Positions 1 through 11,639 of a DNA stretch of 64,000 nt are shown in pieces. This DNA comes from Toxonevra muliebris (taxonomy: Eukaryota; Arthropoda; Insecta; Diptera; Pallopteridae), in the NCBI GenBank assembly GCA_963691655.1, contig OY829326.1, positions 59,513,776 to 59,577,775 of the forward strand. Direction: 5' to 3'. The notes under the pieces are model-generated. The model was not told the DNA's origin, did no database searches, and worked only from the letters and a program-made list of their open reading frames with translations. Positions within the stretch are counted from its first letter, which is position 1. Every line of letters begins with the position of its first letter. A program made the position numbers and the translations under genes.

Positions 1-1672
1 CTTCAATGAGATCACTTGTTGGAGAAGCGGTATCAATACTCGATTGTGAGGAGTTGTCATCTTCATCATCATCTTCCGGGGTATCAGGGGCATAGATGGC
101 ATTCTCCTGGGTGGGCAAAGGACGATACCGTAATATAATAACACTAGCCGAAACGATGGTGTAAGCAAGCAGTGTGCCAATGGACATGAATTCGACAAGT
201 TTCTCCAAATCAAAAAACAAAGCTAAGAGAGAGCTTAGCACACCCGAAATGGCTAAATTTAAGATAGGTACTTGAGTGGTGGCATTGATTTTGCCGAAGC
301 AGCTGAAGAGCAGGCCATCCGCAGCCATGGCATACATGCAACGTGGAAGCGCAAACAGCGAACCCAATAGAGTGGTAGTCATGCCACAGAGTGCACCAAT
401 TGAAATGATATACTTTGCCCAAGAGATATCCAACAGACCAAAAGCTTCCGGCAGGGAAGCAGCAGGATTAATTTCGCGTATCGGAATCATTAGCGTGAGT
501 GCAGCACTAACGAGTATGTAGCCAACAGTTACCGTACACAGAGACATTATAGTGGCAATGGGAATTGAAACCGTGGGATTTTTAGCCTCTTCCGAGGATG
601 TAGCAATTGAATCAAAACCCACAAAAGCATAAAAGCACGTGGCAGCACCGGCGATAACGCCACCAAAGCCATACGGCAAGAAACCGCCCTCCGATTCTGA
701 CCAATTCTTGGCATCAGCATACCAGAAACCAACAGCGATAACCAAAATCATTACAGCAATATTCACCATCGTTAGTACACCATTAAAAACAGCGGTCGCC
801 TTCACACCAATCCCCAATGCAGCGGCGTACACCAAACAGACGAGGCAAGCCAACAAATCCGGATAGCGTGCAAATAATTGCTCATGCATTTCACCAGTCA
901 GCTCGAGTGTAGTGTTAGCAAACCAGCCGCCCAACAACGAATCAACATAGCCGCTCCAGGCGCGTGCTACCGAAGCAGCGCCTAACATATGCTCGAGCAG
1001 TATATTCCAACCGATGACAAAAGCCCAAAATTCACCTATCGAAATGTACGTGTAGACGTAAGCGGAGCCTGCCTTCGGTACACGTGTGCCAAATTCAGCA
1101 TAGCAAAGTGCCGCGAGCATTGAAACAAATCCGGCGAGTATGAATGAGAGTATTATGCCGGGACCAGCCATATCCTTGGCAACGGTACCAGTGAGGACGT
1201 AAATCCCAGCGCCGACCATATGACCAATCCCTGAAAAGATAGAGGTTTATTTATTATGCTAGATCAATAAAAGAATCTAAGGGCAGAGGCAGGGTAAACT
1301 GTATGTGAGCTTTAAGTTTTTTGTGATGTCGTGATATCGCAGGCTTAAATTTGCTCACGATTTGACGTACAATACCATTAAAATATATTCTGAAATCGTT
1401 TGGTGAACTATACTAAAGCTGGGTAAAGAAGATTTTGATCTTCTCAAATTAAGCACACTAGAAAAAGGTGGAAACTAGAGCACAATTTTCCGCGCTGCTT
1501 AATTTTTGATTGAGTTTATTTTCTGCTTACCTAGCATAGTTATATCGAAGGTGTTAAGACAACGTTTCAATGGCGTCTCCATAACATCTGCGGGCACTGG
1601 CTTAGTGCGATTCATTTTCGAGCACAGGCCGGACATGACGTGACCCAATATGATTCGTCTGGTACTAGGCAT
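1..1672 (-). CDS. Cationic amino acid transporter (CAT, APC superfamily), 5' part, cut by window edge
   Basis: Two minus-strand exons: 1531-1672 (start ATG at 1672-1670, donor GTAAGC) and 1-1230 (acceptor TTTTCAG before 1230), joined in phase 1. The reading frame stays open to the window edge, about 457 codons, so the C-terminus is missing. An in-frame stop lies upstream of the ATG with no other Met between. The N-terminus contains NRTKPVPADVMETPLKRCLN, then GIGHMVGAGIYVLTGTVA (the first membrane helix and substrate-site signature of APC carriers, about residue 50). Many hydrophobic segments follow, with GFDSIATSSEEAKNP near residue 250. The last visible part is an acidic serine-rich loop (PEDDDEDDNSSQSS). 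CAT proteins carry arginine and lysine across the plasma membrane. The protein resembles the fly slimfast/CG5535 group, but I cannot say which paralogue. Family is sure, orthologue is not. Confidence 0.95.
1231..1530 (-). other. Intron 1 of the cationic amino acid transporter gene
   Basis: AT-rich 300-base intron on the minus strand with donor GTAAGC (1530-1525) and acceptor CTTTTCAG ending at 1231. No repeat or second gene is visible in it. Confidence 0.85.
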
Positions 1673-3696
1673 CTTGATGGAACCACTGCTGCTTTCTGTT
1701 GCCGCTGATCTTACTTAGTTGAAGAAGTTCTAAAGAATTGTGCAATGAATGAATTTCCTCCGTATTTTCAATTTGTGAAAGAGCAGCTTAGTAGTGAATG
1801 TGAAAAATCGTAACGCCCACGCGTTATGCAAAACTTTTTCTTAACATATGTCACAATATTGTGGCATACTTTTAGGACGACGCAAATATTAGAGCGATAA
1901 GTAATGCACTGAGAGCACAGAGTGGTAGCCGTATTCACATTTGTTAATTTCAAATTAATTACAAAAATAATTTGATTATTTTTTATAATAAAATTATATT
2001 TTCTTTTGTAATTATTAACTATTTTCTTCATACACTTGTTGTGTTTTTGTTGCGTATGTGTGTTGTGAAGCAGAAAATTTTTCACAACTGACATTGTATA
2101 GATAAATGTCAAATGACAGAAAACAAATGATTAAATCATTAAGAAAAACGCATGCGCGCTCATTGTAAACATAAAATGTTATTTCTATACATATGTGTGG
2201 GGTGAATGGCGTTTAGTGGCGTTTTACACACTTGTTGAGATGGCTTCTTTACATCCTTCCATATCTTACCTAAAACAGCTGGAGAGAAAGTAAAATAGTG
2301 TGAGAAATGAAGCACGTTTTCTTATTGTATTTGGCGATGACACATGAACTTGAACTTTTTTATTATGTATGAGGGTGGTGCATAAACACGAGCAAGCAGC
2401 AGGCACATTTTCTGCTGCAATAATTTCTACGCTTAGTAGTGGCAGAAAATGCTTAACAAATGTCTAAAATACAAACATATCTGAAATATTTATACTAGAG
2501 AAAGGAATTCTATTTTAAATTCCGATCGTAAGTGAAATACAGAACACACCTAAAAAATTACATTACAAACTATAAAAATATTTACAGCCAAGGACATACG
2601 AATAGCACAGTTGTAAAAACATATTTTTAATACAAAAAATTTAGACAAACTTAAAAAAAAAAATGTGCATCTAATTTTTTATACGAACTTTTGCCATCAA
2701 TCCTGGATACAGTTTTAATAAACTACTACTGTTATGGTACAAAACCCCACGCAGGGCCTAGGCTTAGCTTTTTCCATTTAATCCAAATTTGGCAGTTCAC
2801 ATTTCTGTTAAATTATTTAAAATTATAGACTTTCATTGGGCGATTTTAATTTTTGAAGGTTTGTCATTGCGATCGCTAACCCAACACCTCTATCTATCAT
2901 GACCAGCTGACAGCAACATCAAATTGAAGCTGTTCTATGGAATGTCATTTCGTAGGCTCAACACTTGCGTGTTTGATGTATTCTCGGCATTCTGCAGGTC
3001 CTCTATAAGATTGAAGTCAAAGCTTTGTGATTGCTTATATGAAAAAACTCCTTTTCTCTTTCTTTATCCATTTATTTGTAGTCGCGACCGTGTTTCTCGG
3101 AGAATTATTTTGCATGAAAGTCCAACATATTGATTGGCATCAATTCAATTTCACATGGTTCCATTTGATTTTCTAGTACATATATTCAGATATTGAAATG
3201 TATCCATTCCACTTATTTTGATGGCGTTGATATTTATCCAAAATTTCAGGCCCTGTCTTTTGGCTTTTTTCTACAAAAGAGTTGAATTTCATTTAATTTT
3301 TTTAAAAAAATATAAATATATGCTTCATATATGGGAAAGAAATGTGTATTGTTTTTTGTCCGTGTGTTATTTGTATGTCCATGGCTGTAACAAATATGAA
3401 ATTAACAATTTACTACTTAGTTATTAAAGAAAGGCATTTAATTATTGCTCAAAACGAACTCAACAACAAAAATTAAATTTTATATTTGAGCCGAAAATAT
3501 TACATACATATCTCGATGCAGAAAAAATTTCGAATATTATTTAAACAAACTTTTTTTATAATTTTACTAAAACACAGCTCCATTTTTTTGAAATATCAAT
3601 AGAAATAATTAAAATTTTAAAACTTAAATATTTCATGCTCAAATATGAAATTTACATTTTTACTTTCCCCTACAATCTCGTTGCTCTAAAAAAAAT
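1673..3696. other. Intergenic: transporter 5' flank and lipoyl synthase 3' flank
   Basis: About 2 kb of AT-rich DNA between the 5' end of the transporter gene and the stop codon of lipoyl synthase, both on the minus strand. It must hold the transporter 5' UTR and promoter and the lipoyl synthase 3' UTR. I could not place a convincing TATA box, initiator or polyadenylation signal. Short open frames here have no recognisable protein character. Confidence 0.6.
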
Positions 3697-5246
3697 TTAA
3701 TTCTTTGTCTCCTGTGTTTGCTCCATTTTATCTTCACGCGCTTGACGATTTTTCAAAATGCTTGTAATAAAGAATTCGCCCGCTTTGTATGAGCTGCGCA
3801 CCAGCGGACCACTCGCTGTATATAGGAAACCCAATTCATTGCCTCGCTGTTCCCAGTGTTTGAATTTTTCTGGCGTAACATATTCAATAACTTTCAAGTG
3901 TTTTTTAGTGGGTTGCATATATTGTCCCAATGTCAGGCATTCAACACCTGCTTCACGTAAATCAAGCATTGTTTGTTCAACCTCTGCATCTGTTTCACCC
4001 AGGCCTAACATAATTGAACTTTTGGTTACCAAATTGGGATTGAAAGTTTTTGCTTCACGTAGCACATGCAAAGTTTGACGATATTCAGCGCGTCGATCAC
4101 GCACAAAGGGAGTTAATTTTTCTACGGTCTCAATATTGTGCGCATAGACATCGAGTCCGGAGCGTGCTATTGTTTCGACGCATTCGAGATTGCCACGAAA
4201 ATCAGGAACCAAACATTCGACAAATATGTTGGTGCTTCTGGAAAGGTAAAGTAAAATGGTGAATGAGTGAGTTATAAGAGTCAACTTAAATTAAAAGCAC
4301 CTTTCTTTAATTTCGCGCACTGTTTCTGCAATATGATTTGCGCCACCATCAGCCAAGTCTAGAAAATATAGAGCAAACGGTTTAACAACTTTTCAGAAAT
4401 ATGTTTTTGTGTATGTTATTACCATCACGATCAACCGAAGTCAATACTATGTAGTCCAAGCCCCACGAAGCAATTGCCTTCGCTGTGTTTACTGGCTCTG
4501 CGGGATCCAATGGTGGTGGCTTACGTGCAGTCTTTACAGAACAAAAGCGACATCCGCGGGTACAAGTGTCACCCATAAGCTAGAAAATAAACAAAACATA
4601 ATCATGAGTAAGAGATAAGCGCACATGCGTAAAACAACAACTTGAAAAAGGTTATCAGTAAAAAGGTCAAACAAACCCGAAATCGTACAGAAATATAAAA
4701 AGAAAAAAAATTGGAAAACATGTGCTGAACAACAAAATAAAATGTTTTTTCTATTCCTTCTACCACTCACCATAATGGTTGCCGTTTGTGTGCCGTGTTC
4801 ACCGCCTCCCCAACATTCACCGATATTGGGGCAGCGTGCCTCCTCGCACACCGTCGCCAGCTTGAGTTCCCTTAATTGCGATTTAATTTTAGCAAAATTC
4901 TTGCCAATTGGTATTGTCGTTTTTAACCATGGCGGCAGACGTAGACGTTCATTTTCGCCCTTCTCACGTCGTAATTTTCCCTCATACTCCGCCCATTCCT
5001 CCTTTGTGTAGTTTGGATTTTGTACGAAATCTTGGAAATTTGGGCCTTTTGTTAAACGTTCACGGATTTCATTGATTTTGGGTGCTGCTGCAGCTACTGC
5101 TACACTCGAGGATGATGCATTGCGTAGCGCTGCAGTGTGCTAAGAGAAAAACCAAAGGAAGTTTAGTTGAAATTACGTTTACATTTTATTTTTTTCTTTT
5201 TGCTTACCACACGCACTGGTGATTTTTGCACACATTGTCGCAGCAT
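3697..5246 (-). CDS. Las: Lipoyl synthase, mitochondrial (complete, five exons)
   Basis: Radical-SAM enzyme that inserts two sulfurs into octanoyl groups on lipoyl-dependent proteins (pyruvate and 2-oxoglutarate dehydrogenases, glycine cleavage H protein) in mitochondria. Exons on the minus strand: 5208-5246, 4771-5139, 4423-4579, 4301-4358, 3697-4237. All introns are GT-AG and the phases agree (0, 0, 1, 2), giving 387 residues, close to the usual animal length. The auxiliary cluster motif [12 protein letters not shown] (CX4CX5C, Cys111/116/122) and the radical-SAM motif CTRGCRFC (CX3CX2C, Cys142/146/149) are intact, as is the C-terminal RSSY (355-358). The N-terminus ([13 protein letters not shown], then an alanine-rich stretch) suits a mitochondrial targeting peptide. 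No damage is visible. The 5' neighbour region holds no other gene for about 4 kb. Confidence 0.97.
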
Positions 5247-7369
5247 TTTGATTATTTAATTTTATTCGTTTACTATTTCGTTATTTTTATGCGTTTTACA
5301 AATCTCGCAAAAAAAATTAAATAACAACCTGGAACTGCTGAGATCAGCTGATTTTGACAGTAGTGCTGCAGTCGTAAGGCGGGTGCTGCCAGATTGAGTG
5401 GGACAATTTTTTTATTTTAATCCCTTTAACGAAAACTAAGAGAACGTTATCAGTGTGGTTATCAATAAACAAAACTAATAGTAAAAGTAAAAAGTAACGA
5501 ACAGTAGTTTATGAGCTAATTGCGTTAAAAAAAGGTACCCAGACTTGGATCACAATTCCCACCGTCAAAAATTTTTGAAAAATTTCGAAAAATTATTGAA
5601 AATGACCGGTAAATTATAGAAAATGGCAGAAATGAAGTGAAGAATGCACAAAAGCAACCTGAAGTTGGAATGAAAAGCAATCTGTATGAAATTTCAAAAA
5701 ATATTTCATGCTTTAAGAAAATTAAAATGAAAATTGAATGGAAAAGCAAACTAAAAATTGACATTAATATTAGTCCGAATCGCAATTTCAACAAATAAAG
5801 TAGCTTAGCGTTATATTGGTGCACATTAAATGAACTGGTGCTTTGCATTCAAGGAATTGTTTCTGCTGAGGTGACCTTCCTTTTTAAATATGGTTTCTAA
5901 CTTTTTCTGATACTTAAAAATATCTTTCCGATGACAAAATAAATCATAACAGTCAAAACAAAGGTGGCCCGAGTCCGGATACTTTTTGTGGGCCGAGTTT
6001 TGTTTCATACTACTGTTTGCGCGTCATCATAATGGAAAAAAATGTTCAATCACCAAATAAACAGGCTTAATCGTATCGCAAACACATCAAACAAATTTTC
6101 GGAAAAAAATCACACACTCGATTTAGATGAACGTGTTTGGAGTCTAAGTTGTCATCTGCGACTGTCATGAAATGTCAAAAAAAAGGTTTCTGGTTGACAA
6201 GACGAACATTTTTACAACAACAAATAGATGCTGCTAGTGGAAAAATTTCAAGAGCTAAGAGGTGGTCCAAGTCTGGGTACGGCCCGCGTCTCTGGAACAC
6301 TCCCCAACAGTTTCAGAACTTGAATTTCTTAACTTTCATAAAGGACAAAGTATTTATTAGTATATATCCAAGATTTTTAGGCTGGTAGATAATAGAAAAG
6401 TTTCAGTCAGTGGATGATTTTATGTGGCATTACAAAATTTGGAACATAAACGATTTTTCAATTTTCATTAACCAATGATTCAATTCTATTATTCGTTTAT
6501 CAATAAAACAAAGCATTATCGCTTATTTAAATACTTTGCCTTACCACTGAAGGTGTTATTTTCTTCGATTCTCTCCAGAAAGTGTTTAAGTATTTGATTA
6601 ACTATTTTCAGGCTCACATTTCATGGCTCATATGTATTTGGTAAACACAAAAAGTTTTGTTCCAAAATAAAATAGTTTGTGTTCAAAATAATATAGGGTG
6701 CACTGCACTCATTGCAGTGAACTAGTGAACATAACGATTGGGCCGACAATGTTAAGTAGTATTTGTCATTTCGGTTGCAACATAATAGTAGCTGTAGATT
6801 AAAAAACATACGTAAAATCATTGGTTAAAAACCAGTCTCATTCAGTTGCTTGATTAATTTGAACAAATTAGTTTAAAGTGGCAACGCTAATAATCAAACA
6901 GATGATTTATATTCGACAGGGTGCTTTAAAAACTTGAAAATCCAAATAATTTTTGATAATATCTCACACATGTTACATACAACATTAGCATCAAACATGT
7001 TGTAGATGCAACCAACCAATCACACAAAAGCAATCAACACTTGTTGGACAACAACCGCACGTTGTTGGTTGTTCGTTGGTGCCCTAGCCACTGTCGAAAC
7101 CACCACATTTGAAGGCTGCTATATGATGATGAATTTTCCAATTCAGTGCTTTACTGATAGCGAACTCGTGAGATTCATTCGAAAAAGTGATGACGGCAAA
7201 CTGAAGTTTAACAAAAAAGGAAAAAGTCTTTTCTATAAAAGCAAATAAAAATACGAAAAGTAAAATAAGGAATAAATAATTTTTTATGTGATAGAATAAG
7301 AAAAAAGTAGCTTGACATCTTATGTTCGTCCCTATTCCCTTTTTATGTTGTGTTGATATAAAAGTTTGG

Positions 7370-7600
7370 CGGAATTCTTCAAACAGCATCGTTTTCATCA
7401 AAAGTTTTTCAGTTTCCCTTTGATGTGCTAGTGTACTAACAACACAGTGAACGTGTGTAACCATATTCGCGTAGTAGTATTCTCTTTTCCGTTTCCTTGT
7501 TGTCGTTGTCGGCGAAGCCGTACACCGTCACCCAACGTCCTAGTCGCTCTTTGCATTCATAATTAATGTCGCCCCCGCGCGTTTGCATGTACTTAAATGC
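7370..7600. other. Less AT-rich patch, possible untranslated exon or promoter
   Basis: Compositionally richer in GC than its surroundings, with CpG-containing words (ttcgcg, gtcgttgtcggcg, cgcccccgcgcg) and a TCAGTT initiator-like word near 7407. It lies upstream of the plus-strand gene that starts coding at 13178, so it could be a distal promoter or 5' UTR exon of that gene. Nothing in the sequence proves transcription. Confidence 0.2.
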
Positions 7601-7720
7601 GCTCCATTTTTTCATTTCTTTTCCGTTACACCGGAAGTGTCCTTTATAGAGTAGGCAAGCAGCAGCAGCAGTAACATACATACATTTGCATATTTCTCTC
7701 TGTATGCATCTATGCATATA

Positions 7721-7744
7721 CATATATATATATGTGTGTGTGTA
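7721..7744. repeat. TA/TG microsatellite
   Basis: Alternating TA units pass into TG units over about two dozen bases. Confidence 0.8.
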
Positions 7745-9189
7745 TTTATACATATGAAGTAGCTTCATAGTTTGATGTTTGTCTGCTTACATTTTGAGCG
7801 GTTGTTATCCTTTGAATTATACCTTAAAAGTGTCCTTTTGTGTTTTTGTGTTTCTGTGTGAAATATGAATGTATGTATGTATATGACTTTCTATGTGTTC
7901 AAAGTGTTTCAGCGCCATAAAATATACTTCTATAAATGTGCAATTTCAAAAAACATCAAAGTGTGTAAATTTAGAAATTCCTTTTGATGTTTCTTTTTCC
8001 TCCAGCACAAACACTTCATACAGTACAATAAGGAAACAAAAAAGAGAAAGCAAAAAAAAAACCTGAAGGCACCGTACCGTACCTTCTGGGGAAAACTGTT
8101 AAATGGGGGTATTTGATATTTAGTAACATAATTACTACTTTTCATCAAACATTTCAGCTTTGTTTTTGTTGCATTTTTAATAAACTTTTTGAAAGTGTAT
8201 CTCTTTTTATCTTTGTATGTAAGTAAGTGTGTATTTATGAATGTACATATTTAATATTTATGTATGTATGTTTGTCGCTTTGAATTTTTGACATTTTTAA
8301 ACGGGGTCAATTGGATTAATTGAAGCTGGCTACAAACGATGTACAAATGTGTTGGTGGGTGAAATTGTTTGAAAGAATAAATAAAATACAAATGAAAACA
8401 AAGTGGTAAACAAAGAAAAAGCAAATGCCGTTTTTGATGGGGGTTGAAGTTTTCGTGATCATTTGGAATAACACTAAAAGGTTTGAGAGATATATAGCTT
8501 GAACTTACGATATTGGGGATATGGCAAAAGAAGCAGTAAAAGCGCATCGAAATTAATAAAAGAAAAATGAGGAATTTCTTATCTCAAGATAGCTTAGTTT
8601 TTTAAAAGTCCATAAAGATATAATTTATATCGGACCAGTTCAGTGAATGACTTGAGGGTGCCTCAAGTCCAATTCAATAACAAAGAAAGTTATTTTTTAC
8701 TTACTCCCAAAAATTAACTTTGGTTTATTGATTGCTTTGGAAAAACTTTCAAAATTCATATTTTGTATAGTAAAATTTATCAATAAGTTCAAAGTAAATT
8801 CAAAAGAATTTCCTACATGATTAATTAAGGTTTGCATCAAAAAAATTTTTTTATTTTTTGCTGGTAAGAATGACTTGCTCAACATACAAAAGTGTGGTTA
8901 AGAAACTAAAATATAAGTTAGAATTATTTTTAGCGACGTGACTGCGACATATCTTACGAAAGTGTGAATGAGAACTTTCATATTATGTGACGAGGTAACA
9001 AAGACAATGAATTTTGATTCACTTTTGAAGAGTTCATAGTGCTAGTAGTTCACGTTTATTGTGAAGAAATTTGATCTCAGATGCCGTAGATTCGCTTTAT
9101 CAGATTCCGTTTATGATGTTTTTTAAAAAAAGACAGGCTCAAAAATAAGGAGTAAGTTATGAGTTCTCCGAGTTTGTTCTGAGTTTTTT

Positions 9190-9690
9190 TTAGTTTTTAG
9201 GGCTATGTGAGACATTTGTGGAAATCTTTGCTGTTAATTTGATACGATCATTTGAACGAATGTGCATAGTGCGATATTTCTCAGACATAATCTCTGATCT
9301 ATATTTTAATTCAACATCGTTCATATGACCATCGCCAGCACGTTTGCAGCGATCGATTTTTTGGAGCCAATTTTTCACCACACTTCGAAACATAACGGTC
9401 GGAACACTGGCAATTTCGCTTTCGATATTGTTCGTAAGCTCCTCTAACGTTTTGGGCTTGTTGGCATCAGCCAACGACTTAACGTAACTTCATCAAATCC
9501 AACGGCATTAAATCGCATGAGCAAGGTGGACATTCGAAAGGAATATTTCTAGAGATTACACCATTATCGAACTTCCCCTTCAATAGAGCAATTATTAGAC
9601 CATGGCACCATCTTGTTAGAACCACATATCACTATCACAATTCTGGTCTAAAATAGTCTTCCAATATAGCATGATAGCGAATTGCATTAC
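9190..9690 (-). pseudogene. Tc1/mariner/IS630-type transposase, C-terminal half (decayed)
   Basis: Minus-strand translation in shifting frames follows the C-terminal half of DDE transposases of the insect IS630-like group with an N-terminal helix-turn-helix. In order: CNAIRYHAILEDYFRPEL (expected ...RYraML.dfF.Pel), then DMWF-stop-QDGA (family DMWFQQDGA). Next comes CSCDLMPLDL (family RSCDLtPLDFF), then KPKTLEELTNNIESEIASV and the end VVKNWLQKIDRCKRAGDGHM (family ends in a Gly-His motif). The last 95 residues are open and stop at 9190; the upstream part has several stops. The protein begins abruptly at 9690, where a hAT-like terminal sequence starts. The N-terminal half lies at 10786-11176. 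Clearly a dead gene. Confidence 0.8.
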
Positions 9691-9760
9691 AGTGCTGTCG
9701 CTGCCACTTCAATTGAAGTTTTTGACTTCACTTTCTAGCCCCACACTTCGTTACTTCCTC
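9690..9760. mobile_element. hAT-like terminal sequence, partner end not identified
   Basis: Starts CAGTGCTGTCGCTGCC, the first 11 bases being the same as the terminal repeat of the element at 9983-10628, exactly where the transposase coding similarity stops. Followed by inverted ACTTCAATTGAAGT words and a further TTGACTTCAC. I could not find a matching right end with a target duplication, so the extent is unknown. Confidence 0.4.
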
Positions 9761-9982
9761 TTTCATAAAAACACTTCGGTTTTCCAGTTTCAATGAAAAA
9801 CAAAAATCGATAATAAAAAAAATCTAAATATGCTCATCTCTATCAACTACATATATCGTTGAATTAATTTTTTGCATTTCTCTTTAATTTGGAAGAGCGT
9901 CATTGACTGTAGCCAGTTCGGTGTGCTTGAATTTAGATTTCCTATAAAAAGTAAAAAGATATCATTTAGCACACATCCTATA

Positions 9983-10628
9983 CAGTGCTGTCGAAGGTAC
10001 TCCGATCGGAGTATTCGTACTCCGCTCAAATCTAAATCCTCCTGTTCTCTCCAAACGTAAAAAATCCTCCTATTTCATATTCATGAATTTTCGAGTTGTA
10101 TAGAAAAAAAAAAACGTTAATGAAATTAAATGTTTTCTGATGCGCTATTTTCGTTTCTGTCTGTGAAATATTTGTTACTATGACTAGCTCTGTTTTATTT
10201 TTGGCTGGGTTACTGCCAAAATTCAAAAGCAATGAGCAAATGAGAAGAAACTTAGAGGATTTTTCAGTAATTTTGACAAGATGATACCCCACATGTAATA
10301 TTATTGTCTTGCTCTTACAAAACTACTTCTAATTAAACTTCCCATTAGATAAAGAAAGATAGCAACTATGTTTTGAAATCAGCTGTAGAGCACCATCTTG
10401 TCAAAATTTCAGGAAAATCTCCTCAGTTTTAAAACTACGCGTTCCATTTCCATAATTTGTTGCTTGTCTTATTTTTAACAAACAATTTCTATCCATTAGT
10501 TGAACTTTTAACAATTATACTTTGTTAAAAACTTATAAGACATTTTGAAAAATTCCTCCCCTTTAAAGCAAAATCCTCCGCTCGAAAAGAAAAAAACCTC
10601 CCATAAAATTTTCAAAACGACAGCACTG
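9983..10628. mobile_element. Non-autonomous hAT-like element, 646 bp
   Basis: Perfect 11-bp terminal inverted repeats, CAGTGCTGTCG at 9983-9993 and CGACAGCACTG at 10618-10628, flanked by 8-bp near-duplicates ATCCTATA (9975-9982) and ATACTATA (10629-10636). Terminal CAGTG plus an 8-bp target duplication fits the hAT superfamily. The interior has no transposase frame but repeats the word AATCCTCC or TCCTCC several times near both ends (about 10036, 10063, 10555, 10573), like hAT subterminal binding sites. It lies between the two halves of the broken transposase pseudogene. Confidence 0.7.
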
Positions 10629-10785
10629 ATACTATAGTATATTTTGAGAAATGTTGTATTTATTCAAATACCTATGTAGCAACACTGTGGACGAACTGAC
10701 ATTTAATTTATTAGAATTTGGTTGAAATGAGGTAGAAGATTTAAAAGGCTAGTGAAGACTTTTATTTCTAAATGATTTCATTTAA

Positions 10786-11176
10786 AAAGTTTTGTCGGAG
10801 CCTTATTATGTCGTTCCACAAGATCTTTTCTTGTGGATACAATGGAGTCTCTGGAAGCACATGGCTTCACTTCTTGAGTTAATTTGATCGTGTCAGGATG
10901 TAGGCCAAGATCTTTACACAAAATTCGCCTCAATATGGACTGAAAGATTCCCATTTCCTGTGAACGGAGTGGAATAGTCTGATTTGGCTTATTTTAAACT
11001 GAAGCACTTACGGCTGTGATATTTTCGGCACTACAACCGTGACGTTGCCTCACTGACACAAAAACATTCAATAGTGAATATATTGACTCGAATTTATCCA
11101 CTAAAGCACGCACAGCGTGTCTGGTGGGACGATAATTACGAACGAAAATTGAAGTAAGCGCTCTTAAAGTAGCAAC
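10786..11176 (-). pseudogene. Tc1/mariner/IS630-type transposase, N-terminal helix-turn-helix half (decayed)
   Basis: Minus-strand translation VATLRALTSIFVRNYRPTRH, then ALVDKFESIYSLLNV and RQRHGCSAENITAVSASV, tracks the N-terminal DNA-binding region of insect IS630-like transposases (family: svRATyRAL...RPs...lv.KFE.tGsv...R.R..rs.eNIaaV..SV). A further segment, SILRRILCKDLGLHP then KLTQEVKP, matches the following helix (RILhkDLgLhPYKiqLtQELkP) in a shifted frame. Together with 9190-9690 it makes one transposase gene transcribed leftward. At 11176 the homology is cut by the P-like MITE, whose target site (GTTGCTAC on this strand) encodes the first residues seen. Confidence 0.75.
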
Positions 11177-11639
11177 CATGGTAGAAGTATTTAGAGGTAG
11201 ATGCATTTTTTCAAAAAGTAGCCATTTTGAACTTTTGACAAGTAAGACGAACTTTTTAGAGATGCAGTTTTTGAAATGGGTACAAAAGAGAGAGTTAGTA
11301 GTAGATTATTAATACAACTTTTATTACTTAGTTCTAAATTATATATATTATTTGTTGTAAAAAAGTATAAATAATGTTATTTAAATTGGTTTTCTTTATA
11401 AGCAAACACCTTGAACATGTTATGAGTTAAAAAATAATATAAAAAGCAGGAACTAATTCTCCCTATGTACATGCAGTACTATGCAAATTATTTTCTTATA
11501 AATTCTCACTTAAGAATTGGACTATGAAAATGCAACGCTGTTGCAAAAAGAAGAAAAGTATCAAAACAAAAGTTTTCCCAATTGTCAAAGTTCCTCTTAC
11601 TTGTCAAAATGCATTCACCTTCTTAATTCTTTTGCCATG
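11177..11639 (+). mobile_element. P-element-like MITE, copy 1 (463 bp)
   Basis: Bounded by CATGGTAGAAGTATTTAGAG at the left and, reading inward from the right, CATGGCAAAAGAATTAAGAA. It is flanked by a perfect 8-bp duplication GTAGCAAC (11169-11176 and 11640-11647). Inside each end lies an inverted word TTTTGACAAGTAAGA. No coding frame is visible. About 80 percent similar by eye, in reverse complement, to 35199-35663. The CATG start, A-rich terminal repeats of about 30 bp, internal inverted repeats and 8-bp duplications recall the P superfamily; hAT is the main alternative. The element has split the transposase pseudogene to its left. Confidence 0.85.

Larger units (their letters stand above)
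5247..9189. other. Intergenic, lipoyl synthase upstream region
   Basis: Nearly 4 kb of AT-rich DNA with no coding exon I can support. It includes the lipoyl synthase 5' UTR and promoter next to 5246. A less AT-rich patch lies near 7370-7600 and a TA/TG microsatellite near 7721-7744. Small open frames on both strands look like chance. Confidence 0.55.

Noticed and set aside
639..866. Plus-strand open frame opposite the transporter gene
   Set aside because: Antisense shadow of a clearly conserved coding exon.
4742..5011. Plus-strand open frame opposite lipoyl synthase
   Set aside because: Antisense shadow; the minus strand carries the conserved exon.
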